Below, piece after piece: positions 1 to 13,700 of a stretch of DNA of 64,000 nucleotides (positions are counted from its first letter, which is position 1; every line of letters begins with the position of its first letter). Where the stretch lies: contig NC_064447.1 in NCBI RefSeq assembly GCF_023343835.1, forward strand, positions 14,137,501-14,201,500. The letters run 5' to 3'. Source of the DNA: Lagopus muta (taxonomy: Eukaryota > Chordata > Aves > Galliformes > Phasianidae). The notes beneath the pieces were generated by a model that was given only the letters and a program-made list of their open reading frames with translations, searched no databases and was not told the DNA's origin. Position numbers and translations under genes: made by a program.

Positions 1-734
1 TCCCTGATGGTTAAAGGCTCTCTTTCAAATGGGTCCAGATTGTCTTCGCTGGTTTCTATTGTACTTTAGCATTTGGATTCAAGGCTGTAACCTGCATCAG
101 CTGAAATACGCTGGGGTTGGGTGGGAAAGCAAAACCATGAAGCTGAATGGTTTGCTGCTGGAGAAATGCAGAGTAAAGCAGGCAGAAGCTCACAGGCAGA
201 GAAGGCTGTTTCCAGTTGGGTGTCCAGGGCTTTCCTGCAGACACAGCCTTAGGACCACCCTAGTTTTTGCCACTCTATTTCCAACACTCCTGTCTGTAAG
301 TGCTAGGAATTGCATACTTGAGGTTGAAGATAAACAAAATTTTACCCTTTCCTTCTTCCCTCTGATTCTTATTACAGAATATTGAAATAGACATCAAATT
401 CTCAATTCCCCTATTTGCACGTTGTGTTACCATTGGTTATTGAATTTCTAAATTCAATACCTCCAAAAGTTAAGTTAAGAAGTGTACTGATCTGTGCATG
501 AGTGGGCTGTTTGTGAAAACTGGGCTTCCATAGCATTTCCACTAGTTGCTGTGCATCAGGGAACAGGATCCTTGCAAACTATTCTATCAGAAGTTTCATA
601 GCAAGGTAGGCCCAGCAGAAAGGCCTTACATAGGTGTGATCTGGGAAAACCTGAGCGTTGCTTTCTAGAGGTTATGTTGCAAACACAGGAAGTCGTGTCA
701 CCTCTCTATTAGGACAACGTTTTTCTGATTCTAG
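1..734 (+). other. BAIAP2L1: Intron of BAIAP2L1 (partial)
   Basis: Non-coding stretch that ends in a plausible acceptor (tttctgattctag) directly before the first recognisable BAIAP2L1 exon at 735. I see no other coding exon, RNA gene or repeat in it. The open frames here show no family resemblance and are not bounded by good splice sites together with a continuing frame. Confidence 0.6.
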
Positions 735-3700
735 ATTGGAAACAACTTTTATGCTCACAATGAAAATGCATCAAAGGTGCCCCCTGCTCCTGTTGGCAGG
801 GCGTACACCAGCCCACTTGTGGACATGTTTAACAATCCTGCCACGGGCCCAAAGGTGTCTCCTGAAAGAGCAACCAATGCAGCAGGTGAGTGGCATTTCA
901 CTGCGAGCCACGTGTGTGCAGGGCTGTGTTAACAACTCGGAATTCTCTTTGGGATTTTGTGACTACTACCAGGATTTGAATTCCAGGATATGTGGGGGAG
1001 TATAAAATGGTCTCTGCAGAGTGTTCATGTATCAGTTACCTAACAGGTGAAGTGCATGTCATAAGGAGGAAATAACTGTTCACAATAAAATGAAGCTACC
1101 TATCGTAAACTTTCACTTCCATCATTTGCCATGCATCCCTGGTTAGCACAGCTCAACTGTCTCTGTGCCCTCAATCCTACCAGAAGAATACACTCTATGA
1201 TTTTGGACCAAATATCCACCATTATTTCTGTGCACACTAACAGACAAGAACATTGCAGTCTTGGTATGGTTTCCTTTAAGAGTGTACAGCAGCCAGGAAA
1301 AAATGCACATGGGACAAAACAAGCTGTCCTGTACTTCTGAAATGTAAAATGCTGTTATTTTATTAGTATTTTATTAGTTAGTAAGATATGAGTCTTTGAC
1401 TTACTCTGCTACAGGGAAAGAACTAAGCCTACATCACAACAAAACAAATGCAGTGCTAGAACACTGCATTCCCTCCTTAAAACTGCCTTTAATGTGCATT
1501 ATACTGGTCAAATAACGCACATTTTTGAGACATCCTTTAAATCATCTTCTGGAAAACATCCCATACCTGCAGAGTGCCAAGTGTCTGCACTTCTCATTGA
1601 TCCAGGTGAAGCTCAGTGCTGGACATGAGAATGAAATCAAATCTTGGGCTTGTTTTAAGAACGGAAAATTTTCAGAGTCTTTTGCAGCTGCTTCTGGTTA
1701 GCATTTCTTATGCCAAGCAGAAGAAAGCAAATTAACACTTACATAACTTTCTGTGTCTGTTGGTTCAACGTTGCTGTGGTAGCACGTGTGCATGTATACA
1801 AATACCAATGTTATGAAGAACTCTGGTGATAAGAAACATTGGTAGATAACTGAGAGTCTACAACAGAACAAAGTCCCACAACTACACTTGAGTACTGCTT
1901 TACCAAACCTGCTTCTCCTGACAGCTAATTGTATTTTGTTAATATGGTTAATTTTGCTTTTAATTTTGCAGAGAATTCAGATGATGCCAGTTTATCGCGC
2001 TCAACTTCAGTTGCCACAGGGCTGAATATAATGAAAAGGCAGAAAGTGAAGACGATCTTTCCACACACGGCTGGAAATAACAAGACTTTACTTAGCTTTG
2101 CACAGGGAGACACCATCATACTTCTTGTATCTGAAGAAAAGGATGGCTGGCTTTATGGGGAACATGAGTCAACCAAAGTGTAAGACAATCGATTTATTAC
2201 CCAATTTGAACATGAAGGAAAAGTGTCTCTAGCAGGAATTAGTACATGGTTTCCACTTTTTCTGCTGTCACTGACTGGGAACTTCTATCAGGTGAATCTC
2301 ACCGCACGTATTTCAGGGAGATCTTGTATACTAGAACCCAGGCCTTTAAATATTACATCTTCTAGAGTCTGTTTTGTCCAGTGTTGACTTCTGAAAAATC
2401 TTTCCAATTTTATAACATATGAAATTGAAATCCTTTTCCATTACAGAAAAGGATGGTTTCCATCATCGTATACTAGACCACTAGAAGAAACAGAAGAAAA
2501 AGCCTTTGTTCCAGTGCCAAGGTAATATTTAGAATGGAATCTGCAAAAAATACCCAAATCTTCTTTCAAATGTATTAGAAATATTAGTTTTCTGCTTACA
2601 CCATCAGTCGTTCAGCAACACGTAGAGGAAGTACCTCCTGTCTGTACTGCCACACCTAGATCACATTGCCATGTGGCTACAGAGACCTAAGAACGACCAT
2701 CACTCCAACTTTACAGTCCCACGGACTTCAGAGAGATCATATGCCTTAACTACACATTTTTGTTCTTTCCTGGGACGAAAGACAAGGAGGAAAGGTGTAT
2801 TATGGAACTGAACATGTTACCTGCTGGGTTCTGTCTTGCAGCACTGCGCCGGTTAGAAGTATCAGTTCAGTCAATCTTGCAGAAAAAGCTGGTGTTGTCC
2901 TCCCGCCACCAGACTATCTGGGTTCAACTCCAGATAAGAGAATGGAGTCTTCCAAAGGTACTGCTGCTAAAACACCAGCTGAGAAACCAGAAAGTGCAGG
3001 TCCGGTAAGTAACCAGTGCCATTAATCTGAATGTTCTGCTTACTCCTCTTTACCAACTTAACTGAGCTCTTCAATGAGCTCCTTGATACTGTTCTATACT
3101 CTTCAGTATGATTATGCTTTTCTGGTATCTCAGTACCTAGAGGAGAAGGGTGACAAATTGTTTGGGGATATAATGAAGAGCACTAGAAGCCCCATTCTGC
3201 ACAGCAGAGAAATGGAATCTGTGAATCTTGAGAACACATTCTTATGGAAAGCAGTACTTTCAAATTAAGTGTCTGGGAACTTCTAAAATAATTATGAAGA
3301 AAGAGTCTATATTTTGACACACACATGGTTTTCATTTTTGGATAAGAAAAGCAATAAGCCTTAACAATTATATAATGTCAGATTTCTACCCAGGTTCATT
3401 TATTCTGACTATCTGTTGAGAGCTCTGGGGATCAACATGTCCTTCAAGTGTAATTACACTCACAATAGTTAAAAGGTGTATCAGCCTGTGAAAGCTGCCA
3501 GGCCAGCAGTACAGAGAGTTCTTTGCCCTGTCACAAGTAAGAGGTGACGTACTGTAGACCTCTAATGCACCACTCTGCCTTGGTGTCACCGTGCTGTGCT
3601 GCAGCCTGGCCTCAGGTGGCTCTCAAGAGTGGCCAGCCATGAGGACTTTCTTTCTGTAGTGTTGGTTCAGGGGGGTTATGAATAAACTTAAGGCTTGTGG

Positions 3701-5687
3701 ACTAACATTCCTGTTGCACTGAAAAACCAAGAGAAAGGTGAGTGATTTTGGCTGATAGGTGAGGATGGAATTAACTAGAACTGCTTGTTCATCCTGGAAG
3801 ATTACAGCCTTTCAGCCTTTTAGGAATGGAAGACAAATGCATTCAGGTCTCATAACTGTTGTTGAGGTTCCCCCTAACGTGTAGCAGATAGACATTCACT
3901 GTGACCCCTGATTCTTACCTGGTATACAAAAGGAAGAGAATTGCACTCACAGCACAGGATTTCACTCCAGAATTACTATTTACTTTCGTTCCCTTGGAAA
4001 GCCTCAGAATTTCCTTGTTCTCCCTGCTTCTGTGCAAGTCAACAGCCACCGCGCCGCTGCCAGGCCCGAGAATGCTTTGTATGCTGGAACATGTAGTCAA
4101 AAGTTCACTTTTGCTTTGAACCTAATCTGACACCTAGAAGCCATGCAATTAGTTTGCCATTTGAAATACTTAAAATTAAATACTATTATACTCAAAGTTT
4201 TGTGGAAAAAAGGACAAGTTTAATGTTTGCCAAAGCCTCTACATTGTGCAGCAGGCTTGGCAGCCCATTACAGCAGCTGAGTTCATGGCACCAAGCACTG
4301 CATCCTAAAGGAGCGCTGTGTCAGTGCCACACTGCCATCTTCTGGGTAATCTCAAATTCACAAAAATCGAGGAAATCTCATCAGAAGTACAGTGCACACT
4401 GTAGCTGTAAAAGCATTTTCAGAGCGTGCATTCAAACAAACACGACCATTTGATGACAACAAAATGCCAACAATACCTGTACAGTCATTCCTGTTCTCGC
4501 CACTCCCACGCAGCTGCTGGTTAATAAACATGCAGGTGCTGCCAGGGCTCGCTGCTTTGCTTCATCGCTGACATCGCTGAGCAGACATCGCTGCTCACAG
4601 AAGTCACAGGAGATGCCTTCATTCATACGCTGCACATCAACAGTCACGGAGCGCAGGAGGGTTTCTGTGGTGGTGGCACGGGGGGGTTTGGTTGTTGGGT
4701 TTTTGGCACTTCTGCAGCGTGCTACAGAAGCTGTATGGCAACACTTTGCTTCTGTCCTTCTTTTGGTTGCCAGTTTTCAGTGATGTTTGATATTTTTACC
4801 TATACAGCGCAGAACTTTTTGTAAGTGTAATTGGTGATCTTCGCAAAAAAAACAGAACTGACCCCCCTGGGGAAGAAGACCCCATTCTCTACACTGCATG
4901 CACACACAGCTGTCGGTGTCTGGATGTTCTCAGACCATTCTCTTCTGCCCACCTCTCCACAGCTCAACCAAACTAGACAGCTATTAGTGCAAGTCACTGC
5001 ATATTTCATTCTGCTCGAATGGTAGAGCCTCTTTTCTGTAGCAGCACAATGAGGAGATCACCTGGAGCACGTTCTGTTGGTTTTTTTTAAATCTGTACCC
5101 GTATCCTTTCTCTTACAGAAACCCAACATGAATGGCATTGTAAAACCACCCTTTCTAAGGTACGTTTTAAAGCTGCTTATTCAATTATAGTTGTCTTGGT
5201 TTTCAGTTTGATGTACGTTATTGTATTGACTGTGAGGGGACCTGAGGATGTTTCTTCCTGAGCTGCTCTGACCGCTGGCAGCAGCGTTAGCCCCACAGTG
5301 CCAGAAGTGCTGTGAGGGGAGCACAGACCCTCCCAGAGCAGCAGGTGCTTCTCCTGTGGTTTGGCACAGAGTGGGGTTTAAATCCAAACTTCTCTGGAAG
5401 CCTTTTAAAGAACATCCAGAGCAAACCAGGCAGTAACTTACCAAACCTGGGACTGCTGTCAAGACAGCTCTCCTGTGTAAGGCTGTTTTAAACGCTCAGG
5501 CTGAGCTAGGAGTTGTGTAGAATCTGCTGGTGTGAAATTGTAACGTGTTCTTCCAGCAATGCTCCTTGCAGCACAGCAAACCTCGCAGTAACTTTGTGCA
5601 TTTCTTTTCAGTGGAGAAAATCCTTTTGCAACTGTGAAACTCAGACCAACAGTGACAAACGACAGATCAGCGCCCATTATCCGATGA
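735..5687 (+). CDS. BAIAP2L1: BAIAP2L1 (IRTKS), 3' half: SH3 domain and C-terminal tail
   Basis: Six exons join in frame to give the last 237 residues: 735-885, 1972-2179, 2447-2521, 2842-3004, 5119-5159 and 5612-5687, with a TGA stop at 5685-5687. The first exon encodes the linker (NNFYAHNEN..., [13 protein letters not shown]). The second and third encode an SH3 domain: ALYDY-like strand KTIFPHTAG, then DGWLYGE and GWFPSSY. The fourth is a Ser/Pro-rich linker ([18 protein letters not shown]). The last exon ends in [10 protein letters not shown]...SAPIIR, the conserved actin-binding tail of the family. IRTKS proteins bend membranes with an N-terminal I-BAR (IMD) domain and recruit actin regulators through the SH3 domain; the IMD exons lie left of this window. 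Human BAIAP2L1 has about 511 residues, so roughly 46% is present. The gene converges on BRI3. All junctions are GT-AG and the phases close exactly. Confidence 0.93.
3005..5118 (+). other. BAIAP2L1: BAIAP2L1 intron of about 2.1 kb
   Basis: Runs from donor CCG/gtaagt to acceptor tcttacag. No additional in-frame exon, repeat family or RNA gene is apparent. The open frames in this interval are chance frames. Confidence 0.7.
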
Positions 5688-6195
5688 ATAGATGACCCCT
5701 ATAAATATTTCCTCCTTACAAACATCAATTGCAGTAATGACAATTGCTATCTAAACTCGTTCTAAAAATTATTTAAGTGTAATTACTGTAAAATAGAATC
5801 ATACTGGTATGGATTTCTGATTTTTAAAAGCATTCCTTCTAATGAGGCTGTTGCTTTGGGCTATGATGGAGCAGCTCAGCTTGGTTCTACAGTACGCCTT
5901 CTGCATGGGATGGAATTGTGGAGATCCTGGAGATCGTCTGGATGCTCCAGGCAATCTGACTAAAAGATCACAGATCTGAGGACTTGGCATTTGTTGTTTG
6001 GAAATTGCCACAGTAAGCTGTAGAACGCAGGCCTTGCCTATGCCACTTAATTAGAAAAAGCTGATTGATTTTTTTTTAATACAGCAATGTACCAACTGCC
6101 TTATTCAGGCGTAGAGATTTGTCTGTATACAGCAGCAACACATTATTTTGTTTAAAAAGACTCGTGGTTATAAATAAATATTTATCCTCTATGCA
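5688..6195 (+). other. BAIAP2L1: BAIAP2L1 3' UTR with candidate poly(A) signal
   Basis: A/T-rich sequence follows the TGA stop. The first good hexamer is AATAAA at 6173-6178, inside taaataaatattta, so a short 3' UTR of about 0.5 kb is plausible. The true cleavage site cannot be seen from sequence, and later sites cannot be excluded. Confidence 0.5.
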
Positions 6196-7519
6196 TATGT
6201 AATGCTTTGCTTAATGGCAGATACAAGTTATAAAATGTTAACGTAAACCTATTTTAGATCTCATATATTGTCAACATTCTTCAACAATATATATATTTTT
6301 AAACACACCATCAAGCTTCAGTCACATAAAAGTCTCACAGTACAAGTGCCATGCTTTTCCTTACACCACTACTACTGAAGTGGTTCATTGCTCTGTTAAT
6401 GCAGCCTTGTAAGGTTGGCTTTCATGTGAAGGAGCCGAGCTGTGGCACAAATGGCAGCAGAACGCAGCATCTCACCGGGCAAAATATAACTGATACACCT
6501 AACTTCAGTCCCAGGTTGTGCCTCACTACAGGCTTTGATTTCCTGCATCAGATATAGCTTGTCTGAAGAACTCTCTTCCTACTGTAATAATCACCTTAGA
6601 AATGAGCCTCGCATCTTACAGCGTCTCTTTATTCTGCACAAGGTTGAGCACAGTATGGCTGTACAGCACAGAGCTGCCTCCCAGCTGCTGTACAGCGTGT
6701 TTCTCTGACCTGTCCCAGTGCTCAGCCCTCACTCTTGGTCATCCCCACCTTCCATAAGCACAGCGCACACTCCTGCAGCACCCCAGGGCTGCTCCTATGG
6801 TGGCTGTGACAGAAAATGCCTTTGGTTACTGGGTGTGAAAAGCAGCACAGGAACCTGCTGGCTGCAGATCAGTGCCCCTCATTCCACCTCCTCCCCTTGC
6901 ACTGCCTGCCAGGTTTGTTGGCCATGCAACCTTCTGTGAGTGCCTCACAGCCACCTGCAAACACATCTCAAGGGCATAACTCACACCTGAGCCAGAACAT
7001 TAGAAAGGCAAATCAAAGACCATAAGCCTCCAACAGTTCCTTATCAGAATGAAACAATGACATGCCTAAACCTTTATTCTTGCAACTGAGCAGTGCCTCA
7101 GCCTCTCTTCTTGGGCAAGCATTCCCTTCTGCAGCCAGAAACTAGTGGTGGTGTAGAAACCACTGCTGCAGCAGGTAGGACTTGCTGCTGCAAACCCTTG
7201 GAGATAACACTCGTGCCCTCAGCAGCACCTGCCCTCACTAAACCAAGGCTCTGAGCAGCCTTCTGCAGATGGAAGATATGCTCACCCACACCTATTCCAT
7301 GGTGGTAGCACAGACAGCATTCGCACCGCTTTCCTCAAAAGCCTGCAGATGAAGGGATCCACCTGGGGAGGCAAATACATCCCCTCACCTTACATGTACA
7401 ACCCAAACACACCACTATTTTCCATCCCTGTCGGTAGCTAGGATTATTAACTTCACTTGCATACTAAACACGTTATCAGACACGTTTGTCACATATTTAA
7501 TAATCCAGCCACAAGTTGA
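6196..7519. other. Intergenic interval between convergent BAIAP2L1 and BRI3
   Basis: About 1.3 kb separates the presumed poly(A) sites of the two convergent genes. It is moderately A/T-rich on the left. I see no gene, repeat family or RNA structure. A longer 3' UTR from either gene could extend into it. Confidence 0.5.
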
Positions 7520-7771
7520 GGATTGCAAAAGGAAAAGCAGTTTTATTTAGTTTTCAAGAGGTGCCACTAAACATGGAAAACAAGGTCGGTTTTCATGTTT
7601 TGCAATGCACATGCTCATAAAAGATTAAGTTTAAATTACATGCAAGAGACTAAATTTCTTCACACTTTACAAAACAGGTCTGAAGCAAATAAAATGATTG
7701 TACATGACATTTACATTAGAAAGAGTATGCTAACAGTTGTAGCTTCCATAGCACGTCCACGTTCAGCCCTC
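7520..7771 (-). other. BRI3: BRI3 3' UTR with candidate poly(A) signal
   Basis: Reading the minus strand beyond the TAA stop (7772-7774), the first AATAAA is the TTTATT at 7542-7547. This gives a short 3' UTR of about 230-250 nt. The lower bound is an estimate placed 15-25 nt past the hexamer. Confidence 0.5.
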
Positions 7772-10700
7772 TTAGCCAAAAGCCGCCCCGCAATTTGGGC
7801 ATCTTCGCTGCCTCAGTGCCAGACAGAACAGAATCCCAATTGGAAAGAACACAATGGCACACAGAACACCGAGGCAGGTGAAGGTGTCCTCCAACACGCC
7901 AACCCTGCAGAAATGGAAAACACACTGAGTCAAAGCCCCCCACTGCGTTTAACCCCAGGTTACCTCCTTGTGATCTGACACTCAGTGAAACTCCACTCCG
8001 TGCAGCAGAAGGAAGCACGGTGCAAAGAGGAGGCTTCCCCCCTTTAAAAGGCTTTTCTGCTCACAGCTTGCAGCAGAAGGCTTTGAACTACACCACTTAA
8101 AGAAACCCAAGAAATTCTCATGTGATAAGAGCAAGGACTGCAGATAAGACACGTGAAAGGTTTAATTCAAACCAGTATCTTAGTTCCAGACAGCAGCTAT
8201 TTATCAGCCACCACAGTCCTGGACTGCTCCAACAGATAGCCACTCAGAGCAGCCGTATTCATGGCAAACACTGCTTAATTCAAGTGCACTGAAGAACGCA
8301 CACAGGTTGCCACCTGCTCACAGTTTGCCACCCACTACACAGGAATAACAGCTTAACATAAGAAATTGGAGCAGGTACAAGCAGTCAGAACCCAGAGGTG
8401 AGCAAAACACTTCAACAAGGAGGGCCCTCCTCTGACTGCCCACGACAGTGAAAGTCAACAGGAGCAGAGCTGAGTGACCTTGCAGTGCTCGCGATGCAGG
8501 CAAGGTGCCAAGGCCTGAGGGCTGTTTTTTCCCTACGCAGTGCTCACAGACCTTACTGCGCAAGCAAACAGAGCGAAGGAAAGAAGATGCAGACTTTGAG
8601 ACCATTCCCTTATTGCAATTGTTTAGAACTTCACATCTTGTTCAAACTTCAGTCTCATCTCCCTTTCCTAGCACTGTTCTGACATGGTGCAAGTTTTGCA
8701 GAATTCGTTCCAGTGATGTAGGTACCACTTTTGTTGCAAAGTTTCATAGCACTTCTTCCTCTTCAGACACTGGGAAAAACTTAACATCTCCTTCCAGTCC
8801 CTTTTAGCTGCTATTCTCATACCTCCATTACCAAATCACAAATCCAGATATCAACATCAGCTTAGAAGTCCAACTTAAACTTCCCGTGATGCTGCCAAAG
8901 CTCATAAAGCCATCCTTCCTTCTCCAGGATGGCACCTCTGCTGTGCTCTATTCAGCACATGGTGCAGTCAGCACGTCGTAAAGCACAGTGATTCTGGCTT
9001 GTCCCTCACAGATACTGTTGGTAATACAAGCACCAACAAACATGAACAAAGCACTTCATACGATTGCTCTGGTATCTTGTCAGTATCTTGTTCTCCAGCT
9101 GAAACAAAGGTGTGTGTAAGAATGGGGCAGCACAGCCACGGCTCTGTAAATAGGTGTAAATAGTGTAAATTATCTTCTGCAAAAGCACAGGGCAGGCAGC
9201 ACTGCTGAGACCTCCACAAAGGCTGCCGAGGCAGAAAGCTGCTCCAGCTTACTGCTGGGCTCCTGGATTTCATTCAGCTGTTCTTGCCATGAGTTGCTGA
9301 CTGAACGAATGAATCAACTTAAAGTGCAGAATCCCAATTCCATTTTTAATTCTTCTACTTACAAGTTTTGACACTGACCATTAACTAGAGATGCAGCAGC
9401 AGCAACAAGAGCAGATTTCTTGGAGACAGGACAGCCTCTCATACAGTTTGCTGGAGCTTTCTTCTGTAGCCAGGTTTGGCAACCCTGCTCTGTCCAGCTG
9501 ACGCTGCAAATGGCTCCAATGGGGCTGATGAACATCATCACACAGCCCTTTTGTGCCTACAGCTTTGTTGACAAGAATGCCAGTAGGTTTATGAGGGTCT
9601 CAGAGAAGGCTTCATGCCTCCCCCACCCAGCACATAAAGCATTTCTACCCCTGCACTGCAAGTGCTGACAAACCACACCGTGTGCCAGCAGACAAAAAGG
9701 AGCCAGACCATCTCTGCTGCACTAACGCACCCTCAGTCTGGCACATCGGCCACTGACTCACAGTACTTGCCCTGCATCACCTCACAAAGTACAAGCACTG
9801 GAGGCGCTCAGCCTGTTCAGCAGTGCTCTTCAGTCTGCCCTGTGCTCTGCTACGACGAACTCCAGCCCAGGGTTCCCATCACACCACAGCACCAGCGGAT
9901 GTTTCCCTTCCCCTCTCACCACAGAGAATTCCCCATTAGACTGAAATAGAGGCCAGAAGAACAGCCAGAGGGGCAGATGGTACAGCAGGAGAAAGAAATG
10001 TGGAAGGAGTCAACTCAAAAGTTACCAACAGAACAAGTCAGCACTGTCACAACTGGAAGAAAGGCAAATACACTACAAAGGCAGATATTTCGCTGCATAT
10101 ACTCAGGATTATGAATGCTTTATCCAGACTTTTGTACGCAGATTTGGAAAGCTTCATCACCATTTCTTTGCTAGGGCACATCCAGACACTAGAACTGAAC
10201 AGTTATGTTGTAAGTGACCCTCAAAATTAGACTGCAATTAAAGACTGTGCTGTGGTCAATTACTGTGTCTGGTATTTGTGGAAAAGCATGACATGCTGCA
10301 CACCCCAAATAAATCAGTGGCAGAAGCCAGGGAATGTCAGATAAGGCTCTCTGTTTTCCTCTGCACAGTTAACCAGGTAACAGACTGCATTAGCAGACAG
10401 GTACAGATGCAATGCAGACATCTCTAAATAATTACAGATTTAGGCAGTTTTCAGTACTACAGATCCTTCCAAGAAAGGCAAAGCCCGTTTCCAGGCCTTT
10501 CAATGACACAAAAAGCATTGCTTTGAAAAAGGCCCACCAAGTATGCAGCACAGTACGTGGGGGCTACCAAATCCCTCCCTTGTCTTGCTATTACACTAAT
10601 GGCAGCATTTCAGTTTGCACACACTAAGCATCCCCTTCCTAGAAGCATTCAGCTCTTGCTTTGTTAGTGTTTGTGTGTCTCTTCCTTGTCTGGCATGAAT

Positions 10701-13700
10701 TTCATGCTAAGCTCCTGCCCTGGAGTCTACCTTTGTGACAAGTAAGTCAGCGCTCAGTGAAGAACACAAGCAGGCTCGCTGTGATTTGGCCTCAAGGAAC
10801 ACAGGCACTGGTTGAACATCAGAGGGCTCATCAGGTATTTCTGCTCAGCCCCACGGAGCTGCAAACCCAGCAGTGAGGACTGCTGTCCAACCTGTTACCG
10901 TCAGCCTGCAAGGAGCCGAGTCCTCCACTCAGCAGATGTCTCTGACACTTTAAATAGAATTTCCTTCAAACACTTCCCCCTGAACACGGGGATCTGGGAA
11001 GTACTCTTTGGTCACACCGAGTGCCAATTAAAAATAACGCAACTAATTGTGATCAGATTCACCGCCAGCAGCAGACCCAGGCCCTGAGGGACAGAGCAGC
11101 GGGGAGCACCGGCAGCACCAGCAGCCATGGCTTGGGATGCAGCAGAGGCACGATGTGCCCAACGTGCAGCATGGCACTGCACGGCGCCCAGCCACACCAC
11201 AGCAGTCACTACACGAGCACTTTCTGGTCTGTGGGTTTGTGTCAGCACCTAATTTTAGATGAACGCTTATCCAATCACCGCCCCTGCTTAGGGAGTTACT
11301 AAATGGAGGAGGAGGAAAAGAACCTTTTATAAAGGAGAACATGAATATTTTAGTTTGTGCTTGTGTACCTCAGAGACGGGGTGATCAGATTCCATATTCA
11401 AACTGTGGATTCATTAACGTAACCAAACATAAGTTTTGTTCTATGGCATAACCACATGTAAGCTGATTAGAAGTGCACCACTCCCCATCTAAAAGTGGAA
11501 AGGTTTATTTATACTGCCAGCAGTGTCTAGGATTTAAGCTACACTGCAGCTGCCAGCTCCATAAAGTAAGGTCAGTTATCCCCACTGACGAGCATTTATT
11601 GTCAAATTATTTCTCAGACAAATCTTTTCCTGAAATTAAGTCTCTAAGCATGAAGTCTCACGCTCAGGTTCAGGGAGGCAACACTGAGATTTGCAAACTC
11701 AACACCAGTGCAATTTAATGTGTGCATTTTTAGACTTAAGGCTACATCACAGCATTTAAATGTATGCTTATCAGCATTTTTCATCCCTTATTAAGTGACA
11801 ACCAACGGTCATCCCAATCAAAGACAGCACTCCAGGTGCATGATCAGCCCTGCAGGGCACGAAAAGAAACTACACTTCGCTGTCAGGACCCTGCAGCTGT
11901 CTCACACACTGACCAGACCCATAAACAAGTGCAGATCTCCGAGCAGTGTCCATTCCCAGCCACAGCGTTGGCGGAGTCTTTAACTTCAGATTTCAGTGGA
12001 GGCTGTCAGGTGACAAGCAGGAGAGATTCGCGTGCAACTTCCAAAGTTAACTGTGAATAGGAGAACAGAGACAGCTCCTCTTTGTGCCTGTCCTACCCAA
12101 TGCAGCAAGAGCAGCGAGGTTAAGCAGTTTCACCTGTGAGCAGCAGCAAGTGGCAGTAATGCATGCCATTACTTCTGCAAGAGCTGCCAGCTCCTCCAGC
12201 CCCAGCTCATGCACACCAATGGTTTCTGATCTGTGTTTTCCCTCACTCACCTGCATACACATCCAAATTACTGCACCTCTGGATCCCTTTTCACCCAGCA
12301 AACAAGACCAGGCTCCTCCTCCTTGCCACAAGGACAGCCAGTTGTCAGAATACAGACACCCACACAAATGGGGACAGGAAGACACAGCTATCAGCTCTGA
12401 CACAGTGACTGGCTGGGACTTGGGGACCGGATTATTTTATATATTTTTAATTTCTTATTTAAAACAGTGGCTCTTAAGGGAATAGGTTTCTGCTGTACCT
12501 TGTTAGCTGCATAAAGCCTCATTTATTAAGAAAAGATGTGTTTTGATTATTTTCCAAAATTCAATTCAAAACAGTAGCAGAAAAACCCTCAAGAAGTGCA
12601 AGAGCTATGCTGTTCTCACGTGGGACCCCTCTGAGGGGCTCAGCACCTCCCCTGCTGGCCTCAGGCAATGGGCTTCCAGCTAAGCACTGAGTGCCTCTAC
12701 TCCAAGGCAGGGACAAGGTTACAGCTATGCTAGCCTAGCCTGTAACGCCAAGAGGCACTCGTGGCTTCTGCTCAAGTCTGCTCTGTCACAGCTTTCTTCT
12801 TAGCAGTCACATGCAGAAGTCACTGCTGAATTTCATGCCCTAACTGCTGCCATCAAATTACAGCACAGCAGGGAAGAACGCCCCGACGTTCCCAGCAGCA
12901 AACCTTCACAGAAAGCTGCACATTACAGAAGGGAGCTCCTTCCATTCTCACCACAGGCCCATCTTCTTTGTGGCACAAAGCAGCGCCACGAGCTGCTGCA
13001 CCATTACAGCTGCCCCTCTTCAGAGCAGCCTTTTAAATGCTATTTCAAAGCTGCCTTTGCTCACAAGATTCCAAAGGATCTCCGCAGCACTTCAGCCTGC
13101 CGCCACAAACCAAAACCCACAGGTTTTCCTTAAGAGGGCACATCTGATCAATAGCTACATCCTTCTGCTTCCTGGGATATTCAGCTGACACATATTGTGC
13201 AATTATAAATGGAACGTTTAGTTAACATTTAAATAGATTTACTCTGAACAACCACGGAAACCCTGTACCTGAAAGAGCTTCTACCAAATCACACACAGCA
13301 CCTGTGATTGAAATAACCAAAGTGAAACCAGAAGACTGAGATTTTGAAGGAGTTCAGCACTGCAGTGCAATTTTCCTAGAATGTGCTCTGGGCAGCGATG
13401 CACCTAGTTGAATTTTAAAAACAAAACCAACAAAATCTCAGAATCTACTCCTTTATCAAGTCAGAACCAAACAAGCCAAGCCCCACAGACTGGCAGGAAG
13501 AAGGCTCCAAGAGATGTGAGAATAAGTGAGGATTTATTCACAGCTGTCTTATTCTCCAATCCCAGCAGAACTTTCAGTATTATTACTATCTGGAACCCAC
13601 CATAACCCTTCTCAAGGAGGTGTTTTATAGCTGTCAGAAGACAAAACCACTACAATCCAGAAGCTATGTATTTTCCCCTCATCCTTTCCTTCAAACAACT

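Noticed and set aside
658-1005. 115-codon frame overlapping the first BAIAP2L1 exon
   Set aside because: The real exon (735-885) is read in a different frame that gives NNFYAHNEN and [13 protein letters not shown] and joins the next exon correctly.
12047-12485. Open frames of 118-133 codons in the large BRI3 intron
   Set aside because: Overlapping frames on both strands, no family resemblance, and no acceptor/donor pair that would join them to BRI3.
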